Positions 26,076 through 34,580 of a stretch of DNA of 64,000 bases are shown here, one piece after another (position 1 is the first letter of the stretch; each line of letters starts with the position of its first letter). Source of the DNA: Inquilinus sp052113205 (GTDB lineage: Bacteria; Pseudomonadota; Alphaproteobacteria; DSM-16000; Inquilinaceae); contig NZ_JBFRCU010000005.1 in assembly GCF_052113205.1 (NCBI RefSeq), forward strand, positions 1-64,000, read 5' to 3'. Under the pieces are notes generated by a model. It had not been told where the DNA came from, ran no database searches, and saw nothing but the letters and a program-made list of their open reading frames with translations. Position numbers and translations under genes: made by a program.

Positions 26076-26849
26076 TTACTTCTCGACGAAGGCCTTCTCG
26101 ATGACGTAGTCGCCCGGCTCGCCGTGGTTGCCCTCGACGAAGCCGCTGTTCTCCAGGATCGTCTTGAGGTCGGCCAGCATCAGCGGGCTGCCGCACAGCA
26201 TGACGCGGTCGTGCTCGACCGACAGCGGCGGCAGGCCGATATCCTCGAACAGCTTGTTCGAGGTGATCAGGTCGGTGATCCGGCCGCGGTTGCGGAACGG
26301 CTCGCGCGTCACCGTCGGGTAGTAGATCAGCTTGCCGCGGATCTCCTCGCCCAGGAACTCGTCCTGCGGCAGTTCCTGCGTGATCAGCTCGCCATAGGCC
26401 AGCTCGGCGATCTGGCGGCAGCCATGCAGCAGCACCACCTTCTCGAACCGCTCATAGGTCTCGGGGTCGCGGATCAGGCTCAGGAACGGCGCCAGGCCGG
26501 TGCCGGTGCCCAGCAGGTACAGGTTGCGGCCGGGCTTGAGGTTGTCCAGCACCAGCGTGCCCGTCGCCTTGCGGCCGACGATGACCGGGTCGCCTTCCTT
26601 CAGATGCTGCAGGCGCGAGGTCAGCGGCCCGTTCTGCACCTTGATCGAGAAGAATTCGAGCCCGTCCTCGTAGTTGGGGCTGACGACGCTGTAGGCGCGC
26701 AGCAGCGGCTTGCCGTCGACCGGGATCCCGATCATCGTGAACTGGCCGTTCTTGAAGCGGAACGTCGGGTTGCGGGTCGTCTTGAAGCTGAAGAGCGTGT
26801 CGGTCCAGTGATGGACGCTGAGAACGCGCTCCTCATTGAAGTTGCTCAT
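26076..26849 (-). CDS. fpr: Ferredoxin--NADP(+) reductase
   Basis: 257 residues, the standard bacterial subclass I FPR length. The FAD-binding RAYSVVSPNYEDGLEFFSIK, the NADP-binding LLGTGTGLAPFLSLIRDPE and LCGSPLMLADLKTIL are intact, as is the C-terminal YVIEKAFVEK. It exchanges electrons between NADPH and ferredoxin or flavodoxin and could supply the ferredoxin-type electrons needed by the ring reductase encoded at 38140, although fpr is a housekeeping gene. It is divergent from the enamidase gene. Confidence 0.93.
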   Translation of the reverse strand: MSNFNEERVLSVHHWTDTLFSFKTTRNPTFRFKNGQFTMIGIPVDGKPLLRAYSVVSPNYEDGLEFFSIKVQNGPLTSRLQHLKEGDPVIVGRKATGTLVLDNLKPGRNLYLLGTGTGLAPFLSLIRDPETYERFEKVVLLHGCRQIAELAYGELITQELPQDEFLGEEIRGKLIYYPTVTREPFRNRGRITDLITSNKLFEDIGLPPLSVEHDRVMLCGSPLMLADLKTILENSGFVEGNHGEPGDYVIEKAFVEK

Positions 26850-26954
26850 GCCTCGTCACCCTTCGCTCGCGACTACGCGCAGAATGTGGGAAATAGCCTC
26901 GCCGCTGTCGAGCCGATGCATGTAGATTCTTCCGGCGAAATTTGCAAGCCGGCC

Positions 26955-26987
26955 TTGCTGCGGCATAATTTGTTTGTATACTAACAA
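26955..26987 (+). promoter_or_regulatory. Enamidase promoter with GTATAC palindromic operator
   Basis: TTGCTG (26955-26960) and TATACT (26977-26982) are 16 bases apart. TTGTTTGTATACTAACAA (26970-26987) is an 18-bp dyad with 8 of 9 pairs matching and covers the -10 box, a repressor position. A sister site with the mismatch at the same pair lies at 43290-43307. The MarR protein encoded at 30667 is the likely ligand, by inference. Confidence 0.7.
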
Positions 26988-27067
26988 TAAATGCGGACGG
27001 CTGCGCTGTCAACCGCCCGCGACAGGTGAGGCGCCCCGGCAGTGGGGCAGCGGAAAAGGAACGTCTC

Positions 27068-28267
27068 ATGGCGCATGACGAGCCGCAGAAGCCGGCCGGC
27101 CCGGCCAAGCTGGTGATCCGCAACATCGGGCTGCTGCTCAGCGGCAAGCTGGAGGCGCCGATCCTCGACGCCGACACCGTGGTCGCGGTCGACGGCCGCA
27201 TCACCGCGATCGGGCGCGAGAAGGACGTCGACACCGAAGGCGCCACCACCCTGATCGACGCCCATGGCACGACGTTGGCGCCGGGGCTGATCGACAGCCA
27301 CGTCCATCCGGTGATCGGCGACTGGACGCCGCGGCAGAACCAGATCGGCTGGATCGATTCCAGCCTGCATGGCGGCGTCACCACCATGATCTCGGCCGGC
27401 GAGGTACATCTGCCCGGCCGGCCGCGCGACGTCATCGGGCTGAAGGCGCTGGCAGTGACGGCGCAGCGCAGCTTCTCCGCCTTCCGCCCGTCCGGCGTGA
27501 AGGTCCATGCCGGCGCGCCGGTGATCGAGAAGGAGATGGAGGAGCAGGACTTCAAGGACTTGGCCGCCGCCGGCGTCACCCTGCTCGGCGAGATCGGCCT
27601 CGGCGGGGTCAAGGACGGCCCGACCGCCAACCGCATGGTCGGCTGGGCCCGGAAATATGGGATCCAGAGCACGATCCACACCGGCGGCCCGTCGATCCCC
27701 GGCTCCGGCCTGATCGACAAGGATGTGGTGCTGGAGACCGACGCCGACGTGGTCGGCCACATCAATGGCGGCCACACCGCCCTGCCGGACAGTCAGATCC
27801 GCTGCATCTGCGAGGGCTGCAAGCGCGGGCTGGAGCTGGTGCACAACGGCAATGAGCGGGCGGCGCTGTTCACCCTGCGCACGGCGCGGGAGATGGGGCA
27901 GCTGGAGCGCGTGATCCTGGGCACCGACGCACCGGCCGGCTCCGGCGTCCAGCCGCTCGGCATCCTGCGCATGATTTCGATGCTGTCCTCGCTCGGCGAC
28001 GTCGCGGCCGAGACCGCCTTCTGTTTCGCCACAGGCAACACCGCGCGGATGCGCAAACTGGACGCCGGCATTATCGAGCCCGGCTGGTCGGCCGATTTCG
28101 TCTTCCTCGACACCGCCCAGCATTCGGCCGGCACCTCGCTGCTGGAGAGCGTGCAGCTCGGCGACCTGCCGGGCGTCGGCATGACCGTGATCGACGGCGT
28201 GGTGCGCAGCCAGCGCAGCCGCAACACCCCGCCGGCCACCCGGGTGCCGGTGGTGGTGAGGGGGTAG
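27068..28267 (+). CDS. ena: Enamidase-like amidohydrolase (6-oxo-1,4,5,6-tetrahydronicotinate hydrolase)
   Basis: 399 residues from ATG 27068, with AAAAGGAACG upstream. It belongs to the amidohydrolase superfamily: metal ligands in LIDSHVHPVIGDW, a candidate carboxylated residue in LLGEIGLGGVKDG, then GIQSTIHTGGPS, GHINGGHTALPD and ILGTDAPAGSG. The opening (KLVIRNIGLLLSGKL) and these blocks resemble Eubacterium barkeri enamidase, which opens the ring of 6-oxotetrahydronicotinate to 2-formylglutarate and ammonia. A 6-hydroxynicotinate reductase gene 10 kb away supports this. Other cyclic enamides remain possible. It stands alone on the plus strand behind the GTATAC operator. Confidence 0.78.
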   Translation: MAHDEPQKPAGPAKLVIRNIGLLLSGKLEAPILDADTVVAVDGRITAIGREKDVDTEGATTLIDAHGTTLAPGLIDSHVHPVIGDWTPRQNQIGWIDSSLHGGVTTMISAGEVHLPGRPRDVIGLKALAVTAQRSFSAFRPSGVKVHAGAPVIEKEMEEQDFKDLAAAGVTLLGEIGLGGVKDGPTANRMVGWARKYGIQSTIHTGGPSIPGSGLIDKDVVLETDADVVGHINGGHTALPDSQIRCICEGCKRGLELVHNGNERAALFTLRTAREMGQLERVILGTDAPAGSGVQPLGILRMISMLSSLGDVAAETAFCFATGNTARMRKLDAGIIEPGWSADFVFLDTAQHSAGTSLLESVQLGDLPGVGMTVIDGVVRSQRSRNTPPATRVPVVVRG

Positions 28268-28426
28268 TGCCAGCGGCTTCTGAGATCGGTTTCCGATCCT
28301 TTTCCGTCATGGCGAGGCCGTGGCCGGATGGCGGACCTCATCTGTTCGGATGATGCCGGGGGGCCGCCCCGGGAGTACGCTGTAGGCGCTGGCGACTGCC
28401 GGAGCCGTCGCGAGGGGGAGGCGATC

Positions 28427-30670
28427 GTGATCATCGACGGCACCGACAACAACGACACGCTTGCGGGCACCGAAGGCGACGACATCGTCAAGGGCAAGGG
28501 CGGCAACGACACCGCCCAGGGACTCGGCGGCCGGGACTATTTGTTCGGCGACAGCGGCAACGACACGCTCGACGGCGGCGACGGGAACGATGTCCTCATC
28601 GCGGGCGACGGCTACGATGTGCTGTTTGGCGGTGCCGGCGACGACTCGCTCACCGTGCCCTTCATCGTCGGGGGCTCTGCCGACTTCCTGGCCGACGGCT
28701 TCTTCGGCGGTGACGGGAACGACGCCCTCTATATATACCGCTTCGGCACCAGCATCGGCTACAGCATCGCGATGGACGGCACGGCGGCCAGCGACGGCAC
28801 CGAGGCCTTCAGCATCGAGCGGTTGGAATACGTTGCCGGCGAGGGCGCCGACGTCATCACCGGCGGCATCGGCGACGACAATCTCATGGGCAATGGCGGC
28901 GCCGACACGCTGCGCGGCGGCACCGGCCTCGACACCCTGAGCGGAGGGGCCGGCAACGACACTCTCGATGGCGGTGACGGCGACGACACGCTGAACGACG
29001 GCGCCGGGGTCGTGATCGTCGACGGCGGCGCCGGATTCGACCGCCTGACCATCGACTGCAGAGACAGCGCCGCCGGGGCCGCCTTCGCGGTGGATGGCCG
29101 GACCAACGCCGACGGCAGCCGGGCGGTCGGCGTCGAAACCCTGACCTACCAGGCCGGCTCGGGCAACGACATCGTCACGGGCGCCGCGGCCGAGGACGCC
29201 CTCTACGGCAATGGCGGCAACGACCGGCTGAATGGAGGCGACGGCCTCGACATCCTCGACGGCGGCGACGGCAGCAATGTGCTGGACGGGGGCGGTGGCG
29301 ACGACCTGTTGCTGAGCCACCGCGGGCCGGACACGCTGATCGGGGGCGCCGGTCGCGACCAGATCGACTACCGCAGCAGCGCTGTCGGCGTCACCGTGAA
29401 CCTGGCGACCCACGCCGCTGCGGGCGGCGATGCCGAGGGCGACGTGATCGGCGCCGGCATCGAAGGCGTTTCGGGCTCGGCCGCCGGTGACAGCCTGACC
29501 GGCTCGGCCATGGCCGATTTCCTCTCCGGCGGCGGCGGGAACGACACGCTGGCGGGAGGCGCCGGGGCCGACATCCTGGAGGGCGACGGCACCGGCATTG
29601 CCGGCATCGATATCGCCAGCTATGCCGGCGCCGGCGCCGGGGTGACGGTGAGCCTCGCTGCCGGCACCGCCTCTGACGGCGATACGCTGCGCAACATCGA
29701 ATACGTCACCGGCTCCAACTTCGCCGACACCGTGATCGGCGGCGGCGGCGCCAACCTGCTGCGCGGTCTCGCCGGGAACGACACGCTCCAAGGCGATGCC
29801 GGCGACGATACCCTGATCGGCGATGCCGGCGGCGACGTGCTTCGGGGCGGTGCCGGGGCCGACTTCCTCAACGGCGGCACCGGTGTGGACACGGCCAGCT
29901 ACTATACCGGCGGCGTCGGTGTCGCGGTGGACCTGATCACCGGTTCCGGCAGCGGCGGCGAGGCTCAGGGCGACGTCCTGATCGGCATCGAGAACCTCTC
30001 CGGCAGCCAGGGCAACGACACGCTTGTCGGCAATGCCGGGGCTAACCTGCTGCAAGGCTGGTCCGGCAACGACGTGCTCCGCGGCGGCGCCGGCGCGGAT
30101 GTGCTGGCGGGCGCCGCCGGCGTCGACACCGCCAGCTACTACAGCAGTACGACCGGGGTTGTTGTCAGCCTGGTCAGCGGCCTCGGCAGCGGCGGCGAAG
30201 CCCAGGGCGACACGCTGTCCGGCATAGAGAACCTCTCCGGCAGCCAGGGCAGCGACAGCCTCTATGGCAACGCCGGCGCCAACGTCCTGCAGGGCTGGAA
30301 CGGCAATGACGTTCTCATCGGCCGGGCCGGCAAGGACACTCTCACCGGCGGTGCCGGGGCGGACCGCTTCACCTTCGCCGCGCTCGGCGACAGCGTGGTC
30401 GGGGCCAATGCCGACCGGATCACAGATTTCAGCCATGCCCAGGGCGACCGCATCGACCTGGCGGGGATCGACGCCCGGACCACCGTGGCCGGCGACCAGG
30501 CCTTCACTTTCATCGGGACCGCCCTTTACAGCGGCGTCGCCGGCCAACTCCGCTACGTCACCGGCAGCCTCACCACCATCGCCGGCGACCTCGACGGCGA
30601 CAAGGTCTCGGACTTCCACATCACCCTGACCGGCACCATCGCCCTGGTCGCCGCGGACTTCGTGCTCTAG
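28427..30670 (+). CDS. RTX/haemolysin-type calcium-binding repeat protein
   Basis: 747 residues from GTG 28427, which has GAGGGGGAG 7 bases upstream; the more upstream frame looks non-coding. The chain is almost only RTX nonapeptides (GGxGxDxLx), e.g. GGKGGNDTAQGLGG and LDGGDGNDVLIAGDG, that form Ca2+-binding beta-rolls. The last 100 residues (ADRFTFAALGDSVVG... GDKVSDFHITLTG) are a serralysin-type C-terminal domain with a type I secretion signal. No signal peptide or catalytic domain. Two tandem modules of about 78 residues (29860-30330) are near-copies (IENLSGSQGNDTLVGNAGAN / IENLSGSQGSDSLYGNAGAN). Likely an exported adhesive or matrix protein. It is convergent with marR, overlapping by 4 bases. 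Confidence 0.85.
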   Translation: MIIDGTDNNDTLAGTEGDDIVKGKGGNDTAQGLGGRDYLFGDSGNDTLDGGDGNDVLIAGDGYDVLFGGAGDDSLTVPFIVGGSADFLADGFFGGDGNDALYIYRFGTSIGYSIAMDGTAASDGTEAFSIERLEYVAGEGADVITGGIGDDNLMGNGGADTLRGGTGLDTLSGGAGNDTLDGGDGDDTLNDGAGVVIVDGGAGFDRLTIDCRDSAAGAAFAVDGRTNADGSRAVGVETLTYQAGSGNDIVTGAAAEDALYGNGGNDRLNGGDGLDILDGGDGSNVLDGGGGDDLLLSHRGPDTLIGGAGRDQIDYRSSAVGVTVNLATHAAAGGDAEGDVIGAGIEGVSGSAAGDSLTGSAMADFLSGGGGNDTLAGGAGADILEGDGTGIAGIDIASYAGAGAGVTVSLAAGTASDGDTLRNIEYVTGSNFADTVIGGGGANLLRGLAGNDTLQGDAGDDTLIGDAGGDVLRGGAGADFLNGGTGVDTASYYTGGVGVAVDLITGSGSGGEAQGDVLIGIENLSGSQGNDTLVGNAGANLLQGWSGNDVLRGGAGADVLAGAAGVDTASYYSSTTGVVVSLVSGLGSGGEAQGDTLSGIENLSGSQGSDSLYGNAGANVLQGWNGNDVLIGRAGKDTLTGGAGADRFTFAALGDSVVGANADRITDFSHAQGDRIDLAGIDARTTVAGDQAFTFIGTALYSGVAGQLRYVTGSLTTIAGDLDGDKVSDFHITLTGTIALVAADFVL

Positions 30671-31110
30671 CTCAGGCGGCGCAGCAGCGCGATCAGGGTC
30701 GCCCGCTCGGCCTCGTTGAGCGGAGAGAGCGTCTCCTCGGTGATGTGCAGCGCGTTCGGCACCATGCGCTCGGCCAGGGCGTGGCCGGCCGGGCTTAGGG
30801 CGACCTCCAGGCGGCGGCCATCCTCCGGGTCCGGGCGGGTCTCGATCAGGCCGCGCTTGCCCAGCCGGTCGACCACGCCCTTGATCGTCGCCGCATCCAT
30901 GGCGGTGCGGCGGCCGAGGCGGTTCTGCGAGCAGGGGCCGCACTCCAGCAGCTTGGCCAGCACCGCCCATTGCGTTGCCGTCAGGTCCTGCTCGCCGATG
31001 CCGGAGGCGAAGATCGCGGCGTGGCGCTGGCTGACCTGGCGCAGGATGAAGCCGATCTGGTCGTCGAGGATGTAGGAAGGCCCGCGCGCGGCGGAAACGG
31101 TGCTGGTCAT
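30667..31110 (-). CDS. MarR-family regulator, candidate regulator of the nicotinate block
   Basis: 147 residues. A MarR winged helix is clear: ASGIGEQDLTATQWAVLAKL, CSQNRLGRRTAMDAATIKGV, then wing VDRLGKRGLIETRPDPEDGR. It lies 13 bases after livF at the end of the minus-strand gene train. NicR, the repressor of aerobic nicotinate catabolism in Pseudomonas and Bordetella, is also a MarR protein, so a similar role with a hydroxynicotinate-type effector is reasonable. The GTATAC palindromes at 26970 and 43290 are its likely sites (inference). Confidence 0.85.
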   Translation of the reverse strand: MTSTVSAARGPSYILDDQIGFILRQVSQRHAAIFASGIGEQDLTATQWAVLAKLLECGPCSQNRLGRRTAMDAATIKGVVDRLGKRGLIETRPDPEDGRRLEVALSPAGHALAERMVPNALHITEETLSPLNEAERATLIALLRRLS

Positions 31111-31123
31111 GGCGGGCTTCCTA

Positions 31124-31828
31124 TCACACGGCGAGATAGGCGTCGCGGATCTCCGGCTGCGCCTCCAGCTCGGCCATCGTGCCGCCGAAGCGGATGCGGC
31201 CGGTCTCGATGATGTAGGCGCGGTCGCTGATCAGCCGCGCGAAATGCAGGTTCTGCTCGGACAGGAGGACGCTCAAGCCCTCGTGCTTCATCGCCAGGAT
31301 GGCGTCGGCCATCTGCTCGACGATCTTCGGTGCCAGCCCCTCGGACGGCTCGTCCAGCAGCACCAGCGACGGGTTGCCCATCAGGGTGCGGGCGATGGTC
31401 AGCATCTGCTGCTCGCCGCCGCTCATCCGGCCGCCTGGGCGCCGGCGCATCTCGGCCAGGTTCGGGAACAGGGTGTACAGCCGCTCCGGCGTCCAGCTCG
31501 GCGCGCCCGGCCGCGGCGGCTGCAGGCCCACCGCCAGGTTCTCCTCCACCGTCAGGTCGGTGAAGATCCGCCGGTCCTCCGGCACATAGCCCAGGCCGGC
31601 ACGGGCGATTTCATGCGTCGGCCTGGCGGCGATGTCGGCGCCGCGGAACAGGATTTTCCCCTCGCGCCGCGGCACCAGCCCCATCAGCGCGCGGAAGGTG
31701 GTGGACTTGCCGGCGCCGTTGCGGCCGAGGAAGGCGACGACCTCGCCTTCGCCGACCTCGAAGCCGACATCGAACAGGATATGGGCCGGGCCGTAATGGG
31801 CGTTGAGGCCGGAGACCGAGAGCGTCAT
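31124..31828 (-). CDS. livF: Liv-type ABC transporter ATPase LivF (second system)
   Basis: 234 residues. Walker A GRNGAGKSTTFRALMG, signature MSGGEQQMLTIARTLMG and Walker B LVLLDEPSEGLAPKIVE are intact. It overlaps livG by 4 bases. Part of an importer of the nicotinate block; by context the substrate is a pyridine carboxylate or a related ring acid rather than an amino acid. Confidence 0.92.
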   Translation of the reverse strand: MTLSVSGLNAHYGPAHILFDVGFEVGEGEVVAFLGRNGAGKSTTFRALMGLVPRREGKILFRGADIAARPTHEIARAGLGYVPEDRRIFTDLTVEENLAVGLQPPRPGAPSWTPERLYTLFPNLAEMRRRPGGRMSGGEQQMLTIARTLMGNPSLVLLDEPSEGLAPKIVEQMADAILAMKHEGLSVLLSEQNLHFARLISDRAYIIETGRIRFGGTMAELEAQPEIRDAYLAV

Positions 31829-32604
31829 GCCGGCACCCCCTCGCGATGCTTGGCGTCGTAGAGCAGGCCGTCGCCGAGATAGACCGCGCGCACCTGCGGG
31901 TCGTGGCGCACCGCCTCCGGCGACCCTTCCGCGATCAGCGCGCCGCGGTTCAGCACCATGATCCGGTCGGCATGCTCGAACACCACATCCATGTCGTGCT
32001 CGGTGAACAGCACGCCGATCCGCCGCTGCCGCGCCACCTCCGCGGTCAGACGCATCAGCGCCGCCCGCTCCCGCGGCGCCATGCCGGCGGTCGGCTCGTC
32101 CATCAGCAGCAGCTTCGGCGCATTGGCCAGGGCGATCGACAGCTCCAGCCGCTTGACGTCGCCATAGGCCAGCTCGCCGCAGGCCCGCTCCGCCGCGTCG
32201 CCGAGGCCAACGAGGCCGAGCAGCGCGTCGGCCTCGCCGCGATAGGCGCGGCCGGCGAAACCGAGGCCGAACCGCCGGTGATGCGACAGCAGCGCCACCT
32301 GCACGTTCTCGCGCACCGTCATCGAGGCGAAGGTGGCGGCGATCTGGAAGGTGCGGCCGACGCCCAGGCGCCAGACCCGGCGCGGCGCCAGGCCGGTGAT
32401 GTGGCGCCCCTCCAGCGTCACGCGGCCGGCATCGGGGCGGATCTGGCCGTTCAGCATGTTGAAGCAGGTGCTCTTGCCAGCGCCGTTCGGGCCGATCAAT
32501 GCGAGGATTCCGCCGGCCTCGAGCGTGAAGTCGACGCCGCGCACCGCCTGCACCCCGGCATAGGATTTGGCCAGGCCTTCGACTTGCAGCAGGGGGGCAC
32601 TCAT
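31825..32604 (-). CDS. livG: Liv-type ABC transporter ATPase LivG (second system)
   Basis: 259 residues from ATG 32604. Walker A ALIGPNGAGKSTCFNMLNG, signature-loop LAYGDVKRLELSIALA (LivG-type variant) and Walker B LLLMDEPTAGMAPRERA are visible. It overlaps both the permease gene upstream and livF downstream by 4 bases. Confidence 0.92.
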   Translation of the reverse strand: MSAPLLQVEGLAKSYAGVQAVRGVDFTLEAGGILALIGPNGAGKSTCFNMLNGQIRPDAGRVTLEGRHITGLAPRRVWRLGVGRTFQIAATFASMTVRENVQVALLSHHRRFGLGFAGRAYRGEADALLGLVGLGDAAERACGELAYGDVKRLELSIALANAPKLLLMDEPTAGMAPRERAALMRLTAEVARQRRIGVLFTEHDMDVVFEHADRIMVLNRGALIAEGSPEAVRHDPQVRAVYLGDGLLYDAKHREGVPA

Positions 32605-34481
32605 TCCGCGGCCTCCGCCGGCGCGGCGGCGGCCGAAACTGAGGGCTTCCGTCGCCGGCCGCGCAGCTCTTCGACGAAACCCACCAGCCCCTTTGGGAAG
32701 GCCACCACCAGCAGCACGATGATGCCGCCCAGCACCAGCTTCGACAGGTCGGTCTGACTGACCAGCCAGATCGCCAGGGCCTTGTAGACGATGGCGCCGA
32801 TCACGGCGCCGGACGCGGTCTCGATCCCGCCCAGCAGCACCATGACCAGCCCGTCGATCGACAGCGGGATGCCGAGATTGTCCGGGAACACGCTGCCCTT
32901 GAGGAAGGCGAACAGCGCCCCGGCCAGCCCGGCCATGGTGCCGGCGACCAGGAAGGCGACCCATTGCACCTTGGCCCGGCCGATGCCGATCGCCTCGGCC
33001 CGCTGGGTCGAATCCCGCACCCCGCGCAGGGCGAAACCGAAGGGCGAGAAGGTCAACACCCGCAGCAAGGCGATGCCGACGGCGGCCACCGCCAGCGCCA
33101 GCCAATAGAAGCCGGCGGGGTTCGCCGCCCAGGAGGACGGCCAGATCCCCAGCATGCCGTTGTCGCCGCCGGTGACCTCGACCCATTGCGTGGCGACAGA
33201 CCAGGCGATCTGGGCGAAGGCCAGGGTCAGCATGGCGAAATAGACGCCGGACAGGCGCACACAGAAGGCGCCGAACAGCGCCGCGCCGAGCAGGCCGAAC
33301 AATGGCCCGGCCAGCAGCGCCGCCTCCATCGGCAGGCCCAGCGCCTTGACCGCGAAGGCCGCGCCATAGGTGCCGAGGCCGAAATAGGCGGCATGGCCGA
33401 AGGAGGCGAGGCCGCCGGTGGTCATCAGGAACTGCAGGCTGGCGGCGAACAGGGCGAAGATCGCGATCTCGGACGCCACCGCCAGGGCATAGCCGCCGGC
33501 CACTATCGGCAGCAGCGCCGCGGCCACCAGCGCGGCCAGCAGGGCGATGCGCTCGCCCGTGGCGAGGGGCCGCCACGGCCGGATGGCGATGCCGATGGTC
33601 GGCCGCGCCGCCGCCTCCGGCTTGCCCAGCAGTCCCCAGGGCCGCACCACCAGCACGCAGGCCATCACCAGGAACACCAGCACCAGCGAGATGGTGGGGA
33701 AGACCAGGATGCCGAAGGCGTTCAGCTCCGACACCAGCACCGCGGCGATGAAGGCGCCGGGCACGCTGCCGAGCCCGCCGATCACCACCACGACGAAGAC
33801 CTCGACGATGATGCGCAGATCCATGGTGTGGGTGACGGCATCGCGCGGGATCTGGAGCGCCCCGCCGAGGCCGGCCAGGAACACGCCGAGCGCGAAGACG
33901 CTGGTGAACAGCCATTTCTGGTTCACGCCCAGCGCCGCGATCATGTCGCGGTCCTGGGTCGCAGCGCGTACCAGCACGCCCCAGCGGGTGCGCCGGAACA
34001 GCAGCCACAGCAGGCCGAGCACGACGGGGCCGAGCACGATCAGGAACAGGTCGTACAGCGGCAGCTTTTGCCCCAGGATCTCGACCGCGCCGCGGAAGCC
34101 CGGCGCGCGGCGGCCGACCAGGTCCTCCGGCCCCCAGATCAGCACCACCAGATCGGCGACCATCAGCGTGACGCCGAAGGTGCCCAGCAGCTGGAACAGC
34201 TCCGGCGCCCGGTAGATCCGGCGCAGCAGCACGATCTCCAAGAGGGCGCCGAGCGCCGCCACGATCAGGGCGGCGAGGACGAGGCCGCCCCAGAAGCCGA
34301 GGGCGCCGGAGAGGCGTTCGGTCAGGGTATAGGCCAGGTACGCGCCCAGCATGTAGAAGGCGCCATGCGCGAAGTTCACGATCCGCGTCACGCCGAAGAT
34401 GATCGACAGCCCCGACGCCACCAGGAACAGCGAGGCGGCGCTGGCGAGTCCGGTCAGGAACTGGGCGACGAGGAAATCCAA
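32601..34481 (-). CDS. Fused LivH-LivM permease
   Basis: 626 residues from TTG 34481, which has GGGAG 7 bases upstream; starts further up would translate a family E repeat. Residues about 1-290 are a LivH domain (FGVTRIVNFAHGAFYMLGAY, RTRWGVLVRAATQDRDMIAA) and about 320-600 a LivM domain (GGLASFGHAAYFGLGTYGAA, FSPFGFALRGVRDSTQRAEA). Both pore subunits are thus one polypeptide, seen in some alphaproteobacterial Liv systems. It ends in a charged, Ala-rich tail (RRRKPSVSAAAAPAEAAE). Confidence 0.88.
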   Translation of the reverse strand: MDFLVAQFLTGLASAASLFLVASGLSIIFGVTRIVNFAHGAFYMLGAYLAYTLTERLSGALGFWGGLVLAALIVAALGALLEIVLLRRIYRAPELFQLLGTFGVTLMVADLVVLIWGPEDLVGRRAPGFRGAVEILGQKLPLYDLFLIVLGPVVLGLLWLLFRRTRWGVLVRAATQDRDMIAALGVNQKWLFTSVFALGVFLAGLGGALQIPRDAVTHTMDLRIIVEVFVVVVIGGLGSVPGAFIAAVLVSELNAFGILVFPTISLVLVFLVMACVLVVRPWGLLGKPEAAARPTIGIAIRPWRPLATGERIALLAALVAAALLPIVAGGYALAVASEIAIFALFAASLQFLMTTGGLASFGHAAYFGLGTYGAAFAVKALGLPMEAALLAGPLFGLLGAALFGAFCVRLSGVYFAMLTLAFAQIAWSVATQWVEVTGGDNGMLGIWPSSWAANPAGFYWLALAVAAVGIALLRVLTFSPFGFALRGVRDSTQRAEAIGIGRAKVQWVAFLVAGTMAGLAGALFAFLKGSVFPDNLGIPLSIDGLVMVLLGGIETASGAVIGAIVYKALAIWLVSQTDLSKLVLGGIIVLLVVAFPKGLVGFVEELRGRRRKPSVSAAAAPAEAAE

Positions 34482-34499
34482 ATGGCGCTCCCAACTCGC

Positions 34500-34573
34500 G
34501 TAGGTTGGGTTCGCACCTCGCGAACCCACCAGGACGGAACACTGTTGGGTTCGCCGGGGCGAACCCAACCCAC
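34500..34573. repeat. Family E repeat upstream of livHM
   Basis: GTAGGTTGGGTTCGC... CGAACCC at the left and GTTGGGTTCGCC... CGAACCCAACC at the right. It occupies the whole gap between the binding-protein gene and livHM. Other copies are at 43364-43445 and 63024-63101. It remains open in the livHM frame and would extend that protein if translated. Confidence 0.85.
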
Positions 34574-34580
34574 GAGGGCG

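Noticed and set aside
28450..30350. Periodic repeats resembling a CRISPR-like or tandem DNA array
   Set aside because: The period is 27 bases in a coding frame and encodes GGxGxDxLx; spacers are not unique, so these are RTX repeats.
28307..30970. Long minus-strand frame opposite the RTX gene (Val/Ala-rich repeats)
   Set aside because: It is the mirror of the RTX nonapeptide repeats; the RTX motifs are real on the plus strand.
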